Shown here piece after piece: positions 63,660-64,000 of a stretch of DNA of 64,000 nt. Each line of letters starts with the position of its first letter. Positions within the stretch are counted from its first letter, which is position 1. A program made the position numbers and the translations under genes. Origin of the DNA: Rapana venosa (lineage: Eukaryota > Mollusca > Gastropoda > Neogastropoda > Muricidae); contig CM054153.1 in assembly GCA_028751875.1 (NCBI GenBank), forward strand, positions 34,307,887 to 34,371,886, in the 5' to 3' direction. The notes under the pieces were generated by a model. That model saw nothing but the letters and a program-made list of their open reading frames with translations, was not told the origin of the DNA and made no database searches.

Positions 63660-63754
63660 AAGCAACACACAGACTCATGCAGACACACAAACGCAGACTG
63701 ACAAGCACACACGGACAGGCACACAGACACAAACAGACAGGCACACAGGCACAG

Positions 63755-63787
<33 letters not shown>

Positions 63788-63788
63788 T
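63660..63788. repeat. (CAGA)n/(CA)n imperfect microsatellite
   Basis: CACAGACA/CAGGCACA blocks ending in (CA)n. Confidence 0.92.
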
Positions 63789-64000
63789 AGCGAGATGGTC
63801 AAGATGGCGACTAACAGACGTTAAGCGATTTCTAGTGAACACAGAGATCTGGTGAATGTGGTGATTGTGCATGAAATGTCACGAAAAAAGAAGGGATGTG
63901 ACACGAAATACTACGCTGTGACTAAAGGGAGAACTGTTGGAATCTTCACGACTTGGAATGAGGCGAGTACATCAGTTTTAGGCTACCAGGGAGAGCCCAC
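63789..64000. other. Non-coding, nothing recognised
   Basis: Unique-looking sequence to the window end. Confidence 0.45.

Overview
The window looks like intergenic, repeat-dominated DNA from an animal, most likely a gastropod or other mollusc. Three things suggest this: APE-type non-LTR retrotransposons (RTE, L2/CR1-like and I-like) rather than any bacterial gene layout; tRNA-derived SINEs whose central and tail sequences resemble elements I associate with molluscan genomes; and very dense (GT)n, (GA)n, (ATCT)n and (CAT)n microsatellites. The taxon is an inference. I found no convincing host protein-coding gene, no functional RNA gene and no CRISPR array. Most open frames here are translations of simple repeats.

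Layout. 1-3.9 kb: microsatellites and a 5'-truncated L2/CR1-like LINE on the minus strand. 3.9-5.45 kb: RTE copy A (minus), reverse transcriptase frame intact. 5.5-14.5 kb: microsatellites interleaved with SINEs, including one whose head fuses a tRNA-like and a 5S rRNA-like promoter, and a tRNA SINE with a conserved central domain. 14.4-17.6 kb: a SINE and RTE copy B (plus) lying inside an (ATCT)n array. 18.7-19.9 kb: a 187-bp hairpin between two divergent unknown frames, then an 11-bp minisatellite leading into an unrecognised frame that runs into a 500-N gap. 20.4-30.2 kb: a 13-bp satellite based on TTAGAGCG, with a higher-order period near 1.19 kb; the sequence becomes visibly corrupted from about 25.14 kb. 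30.2-32.7 kb: polypyrimidine and homopolymer sequence, probably poor consensus. 33-36.2 kb: (GA)n and a diverged ~1.1-kb tandem duplication. 36.2-45.2 kb: LINE-D (minus), almost full length. It is split by an inverted/sense RTE insertion (copy C) that has a perfect 11-bp target-site duplication and carries an I-like LINE fragment with an intact RNase H domain. 46.0-51.1 kb: LINE-E (minus), almost full length, whose ORF1 starts with a 2A-like motif. 52.3-55.3 kb: a decayed L2/CR1-like LINE (LINE-G, minus). 55.7-59.4 kb: minisatellites of 24, 31 and 68 bp and the 3' end of LINE-F (plus). 61.1-63.2 kb: RTE-H (minus) with a 12-bp target-site duplication. 63.2-64 kb: microsatellites.

The coding sequences therefore do not form a host pathway. 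They are retrotransposon ORF1 proteins (RNA-binding, coiled-coil) and ORF2 polyproteins (APE endonuclease, reverse transcriptase, in one case RNase H) that once drove target-primed reverse transcription. The SINEs would have been mobilised in trans by such LINEs. The most informative structures are the nested, twin-primed RTE in LINE-D, the tRNA/5S composite SINE, the 2A-like ORF1 start in LINE-E, the hairpin/unknown-frame block beside the gap, and the 13-bp satellite with its higher-order structure.
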